The position numbers were made by a program, and so were the translations under genes. A DNA stretch of 27,224 bases, from assembly GCA_018711755.1 (NCBI GenBank), contig DVHY01000175.1, positions 1-27,224 of the forward strand, read 5' to 3'. Below the pieces are notes generated by a model. It saw nothing but the letters and a program-made list of their open reading frames with translations, searched no databases and was not told the DNA's origin. Of this stretch, positions 15,091 through 21,529 are shown piece after piece. This DNA comes from Candidatus Limivicinus faecipullorum (GTDB lineage: Bacteria; Bacillota; Clostridia; Oscillospirales; Oscillospiraceae). Position 1 is the first letter of the stretch. Every line of letters begins with the position of its first letter.

Positions 15091-16074
15091 ATGCTTATCG
15101 TGCAGAAATTTGGCGGCAGCTCCCTCGCCGATATTGAAAGACTGCGCCGGGCCGCCGAGATATGCCGGCAGGCCCGGTGCCGGGAGCATGATGTGGTCCT
15201 TGTGGTCTCCGCCATGGGAGATACCACGGACCGGCTTATAGATATGGCCCAGAGGATAAGTCCCCGCCCCTCCAGGCGGGAGCTGGACGCACTAATGAGC
15301 ACCGGGGAGCAGCAGTCCGCCGCTCTCATGGCCATCATGCTGGAGAGCCTTGGCATAAAGGCCCAGTCCCTCACCGGCTGGCAGGCGGGCATACTCACCG
15401 AGGATAAACAGGGGGGCGCCGATATCCGGATGGTGGCCCCCGGCCGTATACAGGCCGCGCTCAGCCGGGGGCTGGTGCCGGTGGTGGCCGGCTTTCAGGG
15501 TTTCAGCTCCCAGGGCGAGATAAGCACCCTGGGCAGGGGCGGTTCCGATACCACCGCCGTGGCCCTGGCGGCGGCCCTGGAGGCGGACAGCTGCCGGATA
15601 TACACCGATGTGGACGGCATATACACCGCAGACCCCCGCCTGATAGGCAGCGCCGTCAAGCTGGAGCGGATAGATTTCCGGGATATGCTCTCCCTCGCCC
15701 GCAGCGGCTCCCAGGTGCTCCATTCAAAATCCGTGGAACTGGCTCTGGCCAACGAAATGGACATACAGCTCCTGCCTGCGTTTCAGGAGGGGAAGGGCTC
15801 CCTGGTCTGCCGCATGAAAGACTCGGAGCGGCCGGTCTATGCGGGGGTCACCCGCAGCCTTGAGCGCAGCGAGCTGAGCCTTGCCGGGAAGGGGGCGGAC
15901 GCTTCGGCGCTCTCCTCCATGGTCATCCTGCTGTCCAAGGCCGGGATAGCCGTGACCGACGGCAGGCTCTCAGAGGGCTGCGCCGCAGTAAAAGTCGCCC
16001 CGGCGCAGCTGGAGGATGCCATGGTCCTGGTCCACGACAAAATGCTCCTGGGCCTTCTGACCCCGACAAAATGA
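15091..16074 (+). CDS. Aspartate kinase, short form with about one ACT domain
   Basis: This protein has 327 residues. The amino-acid kinase domain is clear: MLIVQKFGGSSLAD at the N-terminus (Lys-Phe-Gly-Gly nucleotide/aspartate motif), VVSAMGDTTDRL, LMSTGEQQSAALMA, and LGRGGSDTTAVALAAALEAD followed by IYTDVDGIYTADPR. It phosphorylates aspartate in the pathway to lysine, threonine and methionine. Usual monofunctional enzymes have about 400 residues with two ACT domains. Here only some 90 residues follow the kinase, with one ACT-like unit (SELSLAGKGADASALSSMVI through LEDAMVLVHDKMLLGLL). Feedback control may therefore differ. The ATG at 15091 is preceded by GGAGG; the TTG-initiated extension from 15058 lacks support. 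It stands alone, divergent from the YtvI-like gene, and ends at its own terminator. Confidence 0.9.
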   Translation: MLIVQKFGGSSLADIERLRRAAEICRQARCREHDVVLVVSAMGDTTDRLIDMAQRISPRPSRRELDALMSTGEQQSAALMAIMLESLGIKAQSLTGWQAGILTEDKQGGADIRMVAPGRIQAALSRGLVPVVAGFQGFSSQGEISTLGRGGSDTTAVALAAALEADSCRIYTDVDGIYTADPRLIGSAVKLERIDFRDMLSLARSGSQVLHSKSVELALANEMDIQLLPAFQEGKGSLVCRMKDSERPVYAGVTRSLERSELSLAGKGADASALSSMVILLSKAGIAVTDGRLSEGCAAVKVAPAQLEDAMVLVHDKMLLGLLTPTK

Positions 16075-16079
16075 AAAGC

Positions 16080-16103
16080 GGGCTCAAAGGGCCCTGATTT
16101 TTT
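16080..16103 (+). terminator. Intrinsic terminator of the aspartokinase gene
   Basis: GGGCTC-AAA-GGGCCC (16080-16094) makes a 6-bp stem with one G-U pair, followed by TGA and TTTTTT (16098-16103), starting 6 bases after the stop codon. Confidence 0.75.
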
Positions 16104-16106
16104 CCG

Positions 16107-16142
16107 GACGGAGGATGCGGGCTGAGGCCATCATCCTCCGTC
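16107..16142. other. Long stem-loop of unknown role between convergent genes
   Basis: GACGGAGGATG (16107-16117) and CATCCTCCGTC (16132-16142) are perfectly complementary over 11 bp with a 14-base loop. No T-tract follows on either strand. It sits between the aspartokinase terminator and the terminator of the opposing PurN-like gene, so it should be outside both main transcripts. The GGAGGAT arm resembles a ribosome binding site but no ORF follows it. Confidence 0.45.
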
Positions 16143-16222
16143 TGTGCTCTCTCCCCCTGCTCCGGGACGCAGCCGGCGGCGCCGGGCTGCCTTCTCCCGC
16201 CTCCCGCCGCCTCCGGGCGCGG

Positions 16223-16256
16223 AAAAAGGCCCCGGCTCGCAGGAGGAGCCGGGGCC
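16223..16256 (-). terminator. Intrinsic terminator of the PurN-like gene
   Basis: On the minus strand GGCCCCGGCTC and GAGCCGGGGCC (16256-16246 and 16238-16228) form a perfect 11-bp stem with a 7-base loop, followed directly by TTTTT (16227-16223). It lies 27 bases past the stop codon. Confidence 0.9.
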
Positions 16257-16282
16257 CTTGTTTGTCTATGAGCTTTTCTCTT

Positions 16283-16897
16283 CTATTCCTCAATGACCAC
16301 CCGGTTGCCCCGGACGGAGAGTTTTCCCTGGCAGTAGAGGGCCACGGACTGGGGCAGTATCTTCCACTCCCCCTCCTCCAGCACCCGGCGGCGGAGAGTA
16401 TCCGGGTCGTCGTTGGGCTTGACTTCAATGGCCTTCTGCATTATTACGCCCCCCACCCGGCCGTCGGAGTCGGCGAAATAGGCGGTGGCCCCGGTCATCT
16501 TCACGCCCCGCTCCAGGGCGGCCAGCTGGATGTCCCCCTCCACATCCTCGAAGGCGGGGTACATGGCGGGATAGGTTCCGATGATGCGGTTTTTGAACTG
16601 ATAGGGTATTACCCCCAGGGGCAGCTCATAGCCCGCCAGTATCACCAGCTCTATGTCCATATCCCTCAGCTTGTTGGCCACGGCCATGCTGTGGCTGGTG
16701 ATGTTTGGAAACAGCTCCGGGTCCACCACATAGGCAGGCACACCGGCGCTGAGGGAACGTTTCATGGCGTAAGCGTCCCTCCGTGACGATATCACCGCAA
16801 CAAGTTCAAAATCCGGTATCTCCTGAAAATACATGGAGTCCAGGATAGCCTGGAGCTCCGCTCCCTCCCCGGACACCAATGCCGCCGCTCTGACCAT
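16283..16897 (-). CDS. PurN-family (phosphoribosylglycinamide formyltransferase-like) protein with altered catalytic residues
   Basis: This 204-residue protein has the formyltransferase fold: MVRAAALVSGEGAELQAILD at the N-terminus, VILAGYELPLGVIPYQFKNRIIG, and GVKMTGATAYFADSDGRVGGVIMQ. By overall pattern and length it belongs to PurN, which formylates GAR using 10-formyl-tetrahydrofolate in purine synthesis. By my hand alignment to E. coli PurN, the catalytic Asn106 and His108 become Gly107 and Tyr109 (IIGTYPAMYP instead of LLNIHPSLLP), and Asp144 becomes Arg147. The GSN phosphate-binding turn is GAE. Activity as a GAR transformylase is therefore doubtful. The ATG at 16897 has GGAG 6 bases upstream; the GTG at 16909 does not. 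No purine genes are nearby; it diverges from the phosphatase-GNAT gene. Confidence 0.75.
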   Translation of the reverse strand: MVRAAALVSGEGAELQAILDSMYFQEIPDFELVAVISSRRDAYAMKRSLSAGVPAYVVDPELFPNITSHSMAVANKLRDMDIELVILAGYELPLGVIPYQFKNRIIGTYPAMYPAFEDVEGDIQLAALERGVKMTGATAYFADSDGRVGGVIMQKAIEVKPNDDPDTLRRRVLEEGEWKILPQSVALYCQGKLSVRGNRVVIEE

Positions 16898-16932
16898 ATC
16901 TCTCTCCACTCTTGTCTAATAGAAAAAATCAA

Positions 16933-16961
16933 GTTATAATATCTACATTAAAATTTCTACA
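16933..16961 (-). promoter_or_regulatory. Possible promoter of the PurN-like gene
   Basis: On the minus strand TATAAC (16938-16933) is preceded after 17 bases by TGTAGA (16961-16956), matching 5 of 6 and 3 of 6 consensus positions. The -35 candidate falls inside one unit of the 14-bp tandem repeat. The assignment is tentative. Confidence 0.35.
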
Positions 16962-16969
16962 TTAAAATT
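16942..16969. repeat. Perfect tandem direct repeat, 2 x 14 bp
   Basis: TCTACATTAAAATT occurs twice head-to-tail (16942-16955 and 16956-16969) without mismatch. The AT-rich block lies in the divergent promoter region between the PurN-like gene and the phosphatase-GNAT gene, in otherwise GC-rich DNA. It could be a paired operator or an UP-like element; no regulator is encoded next to it. Confidence 0.85.
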
Positions 16970-17000
16970 GCCATGGGCCTAATCCCGGTTTTACAACTGG

Positions 17001-17027
17001 TTGACATATTATCCAGTGTATTATACT
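17001..17027 (+). promoter_or_regulatory. Probable promoter of the five-gene operon 17067-23914
   Basis: A perfect TTGACA (17001-17006) is followed after 15 bases by TATACT (17022-17027). The spacing is shorter than the ideal 17; TACTGT at 17024-17029 would give 17 bases with a poorer match. The first gene begins 40 bases downstream of the -10 box. Confidence 0.6.
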
Positions 17028-17066
17028 GTATTCGGTGCAAATGGTCAAGAAGCAGGAGGCATACTT

Positions 17067-18191
17067 ATGACAGAAATTTATGTAATTCGCCACGTCCAGG
17101 CGGAGGGCAACCTCTACCGAATGTGCCAGGGCCACTGGGACGGGGACGTTACCCCCGTGGGCGTGGAGCAGCGGGATGCGCTGGCGGAGCGTTTTAAAGA
17201 CATCCATGTGGACGCCATATATTCCAGCGACCTGTACAGAGCCCGCTTTACCGCCACGGCCATCACCAAGTATCACCCCCTGCCCATAAACACCGACAGG
17301 CGCTTCCGGGAGATAGACCTGGGTCCCTGGGAGACCATGTATTTCGGCAATCTCCGCCGTGAGTATGAGGAGGATTTCCGCAAATTCATTTTTGACCAGC
17401 CCCATTTTGAGCTGGACGGGGCGGAGACCTACGCCCAGGTGGGGGACCGGGCCTATGCGGCTCTGCTGGAAACGGTGCAAAAGCACCCGGACCAGACCCT
17501 GGTCATCACCGCCCACGGCATCACCATCCGCTGCATGCTCAGCCGGGTGGGAGGCTTTGACATTGCCGACACGGAGCGCCTGCCCCTGTTCATGAACACC
17601 GGGGTGGCAAAGCTCCGCTGGGATAAGGGCAGCTTTACCATAGATTACCTCAACGACTGCAGCCACCTGTCTCCCCAGCTCCAACGGGGCATGAAGGGGC
17701 CTGACCTGCGCCATGAGTATATAGATCCCGCTGCGGAGTCGGCGTATTACAAGAGCTGCTATGAGCAGGCCTGGCTGGCCTCCCACGGGGAGCTGAAAAA
17801 TTTCAACGCCGAGACCTATCTGGGCTGCGCCCTGGAGCACTATCTGGAGGACCCGGAGGCAGTGTCCCGCCTCTACTATGAGGATGAGAGTGCCGGGCTG
17901 CTGGACCTGGACACCCGGCGGGGGGCCCATGCCGGCTACGGCTGGATAAGCCTCATCTACCTTGAGCCGGAGTTTCGCCATATCGGCTGCGGCATCCAGC
18001 TTTTGTCCCGGGCCATGCTGAAATACTCCCGCCTGGGCAGAAAGTCCCTGCGTCTGCACGTGACGGAGGAGAACTGCGACGCCATAAATTTCTATAAGCG
18101 CTGGGGCTTTGAAGTCCTGGGTCGGGAGCCGGGCAGCAGCGGCTGTCTGCTGCTGATGGAGAAGAAGCTGGTGAGCCATGAGCATGCGTGA
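17067..18191 (+). CDS. Histidine phosphatase (phosphoglycerate mutase-like) fused to GNAT acetyltransferase
   Basis: This protein has 374 residues and two domains. Residues 1-200 are a histidine phosphatase: IRHVQAEGN (Arg8, catalytic His9), YSSDLYRARFTATAI, and ITAHGITIRCML with the second His at 150. The usual RHG is RHV here. Residues about 215-372 are a GNAT N-acetyltransferase: WISLIYLEPEFRHIGCGIQLL, with the acetyl-CoA loop Arg304-x-x-Gly307-x-Gly309, then LRLHVTEENCDAINFYKRWGFEVLGRE. The phosphatase may act on a small phosphorylated metabolite and the GNAT on an amine; substrates are unknown. AGGAGG lies 7 bases before the ATG; the longer frame from 17001 lacks a good start. It heads a coupled operon and overlaps the metallophosphatase gene by 14 bases. 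Confidence 0.88.
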   Translation: MTEIYVIRHVQAEGNLYRMCQGHWDGDVTPVGVEQRDALAERFKDIHVDAIYSSDLYRARFTATAITKYHPLPINTDRRFREIDLGPWETMYFGNLRREYEEDFRKFIFDQPHFELDGAETYAQVGDRAYAALLETVQKHPDQTLVITAHGITIRCMLSRVGGFDIADTERLPLFMNTGVAKLRWDKGSFTIDYLNDCSHLSPQLQRGMKGPDLRHEYIDPAAESAYYKSCYEQAWLASHGELKNFNAETYLGCALEHYLEDPEAVSRLYYEDESAGLLDLDTRRGAHAGYGWISLIYLEPEFRHIGCGIQLLSRAMLKYSRLGRKSLRLHVTEENCDAINFYKRWGFEVLGREPGSSGCLLLMEKKLVSHEHA

Positions 18192-19275
18192 ATCTTCGGC
18201 GTGCATACAGTGGCTGGACTTTGAGCCTGGCCGCAGGATACTGGTCATCTCCGATATCCATGGCAATCTGGAATATCTGAACGGGGTGCTGGCCCTGGCG
18301 GCCTACTCCCCGGAGGACGAGCTGATCATCGACGGGGACTTTCTGGAAAAGGGCCCCGCCTGTCTGGCCACACTGCGCCGCATCATGTCCCTGTCCCGGC
18401 AGGGCAGGGTCCACCCGGTGCGCGGCAACTGTGACGGCTGGCACACCATATTTGACAACGACGAGAGGAAGAACCGGCATCTGCTGGAGTATCTGCGCTG
18501 GAAGGGCAACGGCTTTCTCTGGGAGCTGTTCTCCTCTCTGGGTGTGGATATAAGGGAGATAGACCGTCTGGAGCCCTATATCCCCTTTCTCCACCGCTAC
18601 GATGAGGAGTTCGACTTTATCCGCTCCCTGCCCGACGGCATCGACAGCGAGAACTTCACCTTCGTCCACGCCGGCAGGTCCCCCGACAAGCCCCTTCAAG
18701 CCCACAGCAGGGACGAGCTCAACCGCATAGACCGCTTTATGGACCGGGGGGACAGCTTCGACAAATGGACTGTGGTTGGCCACTACCCGGTGGTGCTCTA
18801 TGGGGAGGACAAGGTCTGCGCCAACCCCATCATAGAGCGTCGGCGGAAGATAATCTCCATCGACGGCGGCTGCATCCTGAAGGACGACGGGCAGCTCAAC
18901 GCCCTGATAATCCCCCACAAGGACAGCGAGGACTTCTCCTTTGCCGCCTATGACCGCTTCCCGGAGCGCCGGGTGCTGGAAGACCAGGCGGGCGGTTCCC
19001 GCTCCTACTATATCCGCTGGGGAGACAGTCAGGTGCAGGTGCTGGAAAGGGGCGAGGAGTTCTCCCGCTGCCGCCATGTGCGCACCGGCTATGAGATGGA
19101 CATCCTCACAAAATACCTTTTTACCCAAGAAGAGATAACCGGCTGCAACGACTGCACCGACTACGTGCTGCCCCTGAAGGCGGGGGATACCGTCCGGGTG
19201 GTGGAGACCAGTTCCCGGGGCTATTTTGTCAAGCACAAGGGCGTCTCCGGCTGGTACTTTGGAGAACTGGAATGA
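18178..19275 (+). CDS. Calcineurin-like metallophosphoesterase with C-terminal SH3-like domain
   Basis: This 365-residue cytosolic protein has the metallophosphatase motifs in order: ISDIHGN (Asp26, His28), DGDFLEKGP (Asp54), RGNCDG (Asn84), FVHAG (His164) and VVGHYPV (His202). The second motif usually reads GDxxDRG; here the DRG part is EKG, a conservative change. This set is found in Ser/Thr phosphatase-like and Ap4A hydrolase-like enzymes. The last 70 residues (DYVLPLKAGDTVRVVETSSR, then GYFVKHKGVSGWYFGELE) look like an SH3-type beta barrel, uncommon on a cytosolic phosphatase. A pair of cysteines (GCNDC) sits just before it. The start overlaps the upstream phosphatase-GNAT gene by 14 bases and the end overlaps the YgiQ gene by 4, so all three are coupled. 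Substrate unknown. Confidence 0.85.
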   Translation: MSMRESSACIQWLDFEPGRRILVISDIHGNLEYLNGVLALAAYSPEDELIIDGDFLEKGPACLATLRRIMSLSRQGRVHPVRGNCDGWHTIFDNDERKNRHLLEYLRWKGNGFLWELFSSLGVDIREIDRLEPYIPFLHRYDEEFDFIRSLPDGIDSENFTFVHAGRSPDKPLQAHSRDELNRIDRFMDRGDSFDKWTVVGHYPVVLYGEDKVCANPIIERRRKIISIDGGCILKDDGQLNALIIPHKDSEDFSFAAYDRFPERRVLEDQAGGSRSYYIRWGDSQVQVLERGEEFSRCRHVRTGYEMDILTKYLFTQEEITGCNDCTDYVLPLKAGDTVRVVETSSRGYFVKHKGVSGWYFGELE

Positions 19276-21251
19276 TGAAAGACTACGACAGTTTTGATAC
19301 CCTGGCCTTTCTCCCCGTATCCAGGGAGGACATGGAGAGCAGAGGCTGGTGGTGGTACGATTTTCTTATAGTCACCGGGGACGCCTATGTGGATCACCCC
19401 AGCTTCGGTCCCACGGTGATAGCCCGGGTGCTGGAGGCGGAGGGCTTTCGGGTGGCTATCCTGGCTCAGCCGGACTGGCACAGCGCCGAAGCCTTCAAGG
19501 CCATGGGCCGCCCCCGCCTGGGGGTGATGATAGGCTCCGGGAACCTGGACTCCATGGTGGCCCACTACACCGCCGCAAAGAAGCGGCGCAGCGAGGACTT
19601 CTACTCCCCCGGCAAAAAGGCGGGGCTGCGCCCGGACCGGGCGGTGATAGTCTACGCCAACCGGGCCCGGGAGGCCTTCCCCGACCTGCCCATAATCATC
19701 GGCGGCCTGGAGGCCTCCCTCCGCCGCTTTGCCCACTACGACTACTGGGAGGACAAGGTGCGCCGCAGCGCCCTGGTGGACGCCGGGGCGGACCTGCTGG
19801 TCTACGGCATGGGGGAATACGCCAGCGCAGAGATAGCAAAGAGGCTTAAAAAGAAGCAGCCTGTCTCCTCCATGACCGACATCCGGGGCACCGCCTTCAT
19901 GGCTTCGGACCCCTCGGAATGCAAGTTCGACAGTGTCACCGTCCCCTCCTTTGAGGCGGTGAGCAGCAGCATGGAGGACTATGCCAATGCCACCCGGGTG
20001 GAGTATGAAGAGCACGACCCGGTGCGGGGCAGGGCCATCATCCAGCAGCACGACAGGCGCTTTCTGATAGTCAATCCCCCTGCCATGCCCCTGTCCACCC
20101 AGGAGCTGGACCGGGTGGCGGAACTGCCATATACCCGGCAGTATCACCCCATGTACGAGGCCCTGGGGGGCGTACCCGCCATAGAGGAAGTGAAGTTCTC
20201 CGTCATCCACAACCGGGGCTGCTTCGGCGGCTGCAACTTCTGCGCCCTGGCCTTCCACCAGGGGCGCATGGTCACATCCCGCAGCCACGAGAGCATCATA
20301 AGGGAAGTGACGGCTCTGACCAAGCTCCCCGACTTCAAGGGCTATATCAACGACGTGGGCGGGCCCTCGGCAAACTTCCGCCATCCCTCCTGCAAAAAGC
20401 AGCTGAAATACGGCATGTGCCCGGACAAGCGCTGCCTGGCCCCCACGCCCTGCAAGAACCTGGACGCCGACCACAGCGACTATCTGAGCCTGCTGAGAAA
20501 GCTGCGGGCCATTCCCGGGATAAAGAAGGTCTTCGTCCGCAGCGGCATCCGCTACGACTACATGCTGGAGGATGACAACCAGGCCTTTTTCTCCGAGCTG
20601 GTGAAGTACCACATCTCCGGCCAGCTGAAGGTGGCCCCGGAGCACTGCATCGACTCGGTGCTGGACTACATGGGCAAGCCCCATATAGAAGTGTACGAGA
20701 AGTTCATGGAGCAGTACCGCCGCCTCAACGACCGTTACAGCAAGGAGCAGTATGTGGTGCCCTATCTCATGAGCTCCCACCCGGGCAGCACTCTCCAGGA
20801 CGCCGTGGCTCTGGCGGAGTATCTCAACCGCCGGGGCCGCCAGCCGGAGCAGGTGCAGGACTTCTACCCCACCCCCGGCACCATATCCACCTGCATGTAC
20901 TATACGGGCATAGACCCCATGACCATGAAAAAGGTCTACGTGGCCAAAACTCCCCATGAGAAGGCCATGCAGAGGGCTCTTCTCCAGTGGAAGCGGCCGG
21001 ACAAGCGCAGGCTGGTGATAGAGGCCCTGAAGGAGGCCGGCCGGGAAGACCTTATAGGCTACGGCCCGGAGTGCCTGGTGCGCCCAGACAGGGCTCCGGG
21101 CGCTCCGTCGGGGAAGCCCGGCGCGAAGGCCGCTCCCCGGCCGAAGGACAAGACCGCCGGGGCGGAAGCCAAAAAGCCGGTGAGCAAAAAGGGCTGGGCC
21201 AAGGCCAAGCCCAAGAAAAACGCCAGGCCGGGAGGTAAAAAGCGCAGATGA
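19272..21251 (+). CDS. ygiQ: YgiQ-family radical SAM protein (UPF0313)
   Basis: This 659-residue protein starts DTLAFLPVSREDMESRGWWWYDF, has FGPTVIARVLEAEGFRVAILAQPDW and GGLEASLRRFAHYDYWEDKVRRS in its N-terminal half, and carries the 4Fe-4S radical SAM motif as Cys317-x3-Cys321-x2-Cys324 (RGCFGGCNFCAL). FVRSGIRYDYML and VAPEHCIDSVLDYMGKP follow. These are hallmarks of YgiQ, a widespread radical SAM family without a firmly established reaction. The last 50 or so residues are Lys/Arg/Ala/Pro-rich (PKDKTAGAEAKKPVSKKGWA and more) and probably disordered, which suggests nucleic-acid contact. The ATG overlaps the upstream stop as ATGA, with GGAG 7 bases upstream. The downstream DUF1294 gene overlaps its end by 4 bases. 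Confidence 0.95.
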   Translation: MMKDYDSFDTLAFLPVSREDMESRGWWWYDFLIVTGDAYVDHPSFGPTVIARVLEAEGFRVAILAQPDWHSAEAFKAMGRPRLGVMIGSGNLDSMVAHYTAAKKRRSEDFYSPGKKAGLRPDRAVIVYANRAREAFPDLPIIIGGLEASLRRFAHYDYWEDKVRRSALVDAGADLLVYGMGEYASAEIAKRLKKKQPVSSMTDIRGTAFMASDPSECKFDSVTVPSFEAVSSSMEDYANATRVEYEEHDPVRGRAIIQQHDRRFLIVNPPAMPLSTQELDRVAELPYTRQYHPMYEALGGVPAIEEVKFSVIHNRGCFGGCNFCALAFHQGRMVTSRSHESIIREVTALTKLPDFKGYINDVGGPSANFRHPSCKKQLKYGMCPDKRCLAPTPCKNLDADHSDYLSLLRKLRAIPGIKKVFVRSGIRYDYMLEDDNQAFFSELVKYHISGQLKVAPEHCIDSVLDYMGKPHIEVYEKFMEQYRRLNDRYSKEQYVVPYLMSSHPGSTLQDAVALAEYLNRRGRQPEQVQDFYPTPGTISTCMYYTGIDPMTMKKVYVAKTPHEKAMQRALLQWKRPDKRRLVIEALKEAGREDLIGYGPECLVRPDRAPGAPSGKPGAKAAPRPKDKTAGAEAKKPVSKKGWAKAKPKKNARPGGKKRR

Positions 21252-21526
21252 AATACGCCGCCTTGTATCTCATGTGGCTCTGTTTCATGAGCCTTATATG
21301 TATGCTGGCCATGGGCCTGGACAAGCTGAAAGCCAGGCAGGGGGCCCGGCGCATCCCGGAGTACCGGCTCTTTCTTCTGGCCCTGCTGGGCGGCGGTCCC
21401 GGCGGCTGGCTGGGGATGTACGCCTTTCGCCACAAGACAAAGCATATGAAGTTCGTCATAGGCTTTCCCATAATTGCCGCGGTGCAGGTGCTGGCTGCCC
21501 TGTACCTGCTGAAGACAGGAGGCTGA
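21248..21526 (+). CDS. DUF1294 small membrane protein
   Basis: This 92-residue protein has three hydrophobic stretches: an N-terminal helix (YAALYLMWLCFMSLICMLAMGL), a middle segment LFLLALLGGGPGGWLGMYAF and the C-terminal IGFPIIAAVQVLAALYLL. DKLKARQGARRIPEYRL and FRHKTKHMKF are the signature motifs of DUF1294. The function is unknown; family members occur alone or fused to cold-shock domains. Its ATG overlaps the ygiQ stop (ATGA), with GGAGG just upstream, so it is translationally coupled and part of the same operon. Confidence 0.92.
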   Translation: MKYAALYLMWLCFMSLICMLAMGLDKLKARQGARRIPEYRLFLLALLGGGPGGWLGMYAFRHKTKHMKFVIGFPIIAAVQVLAALYLLKTGG

Positions 21527-21529
21527 AAA

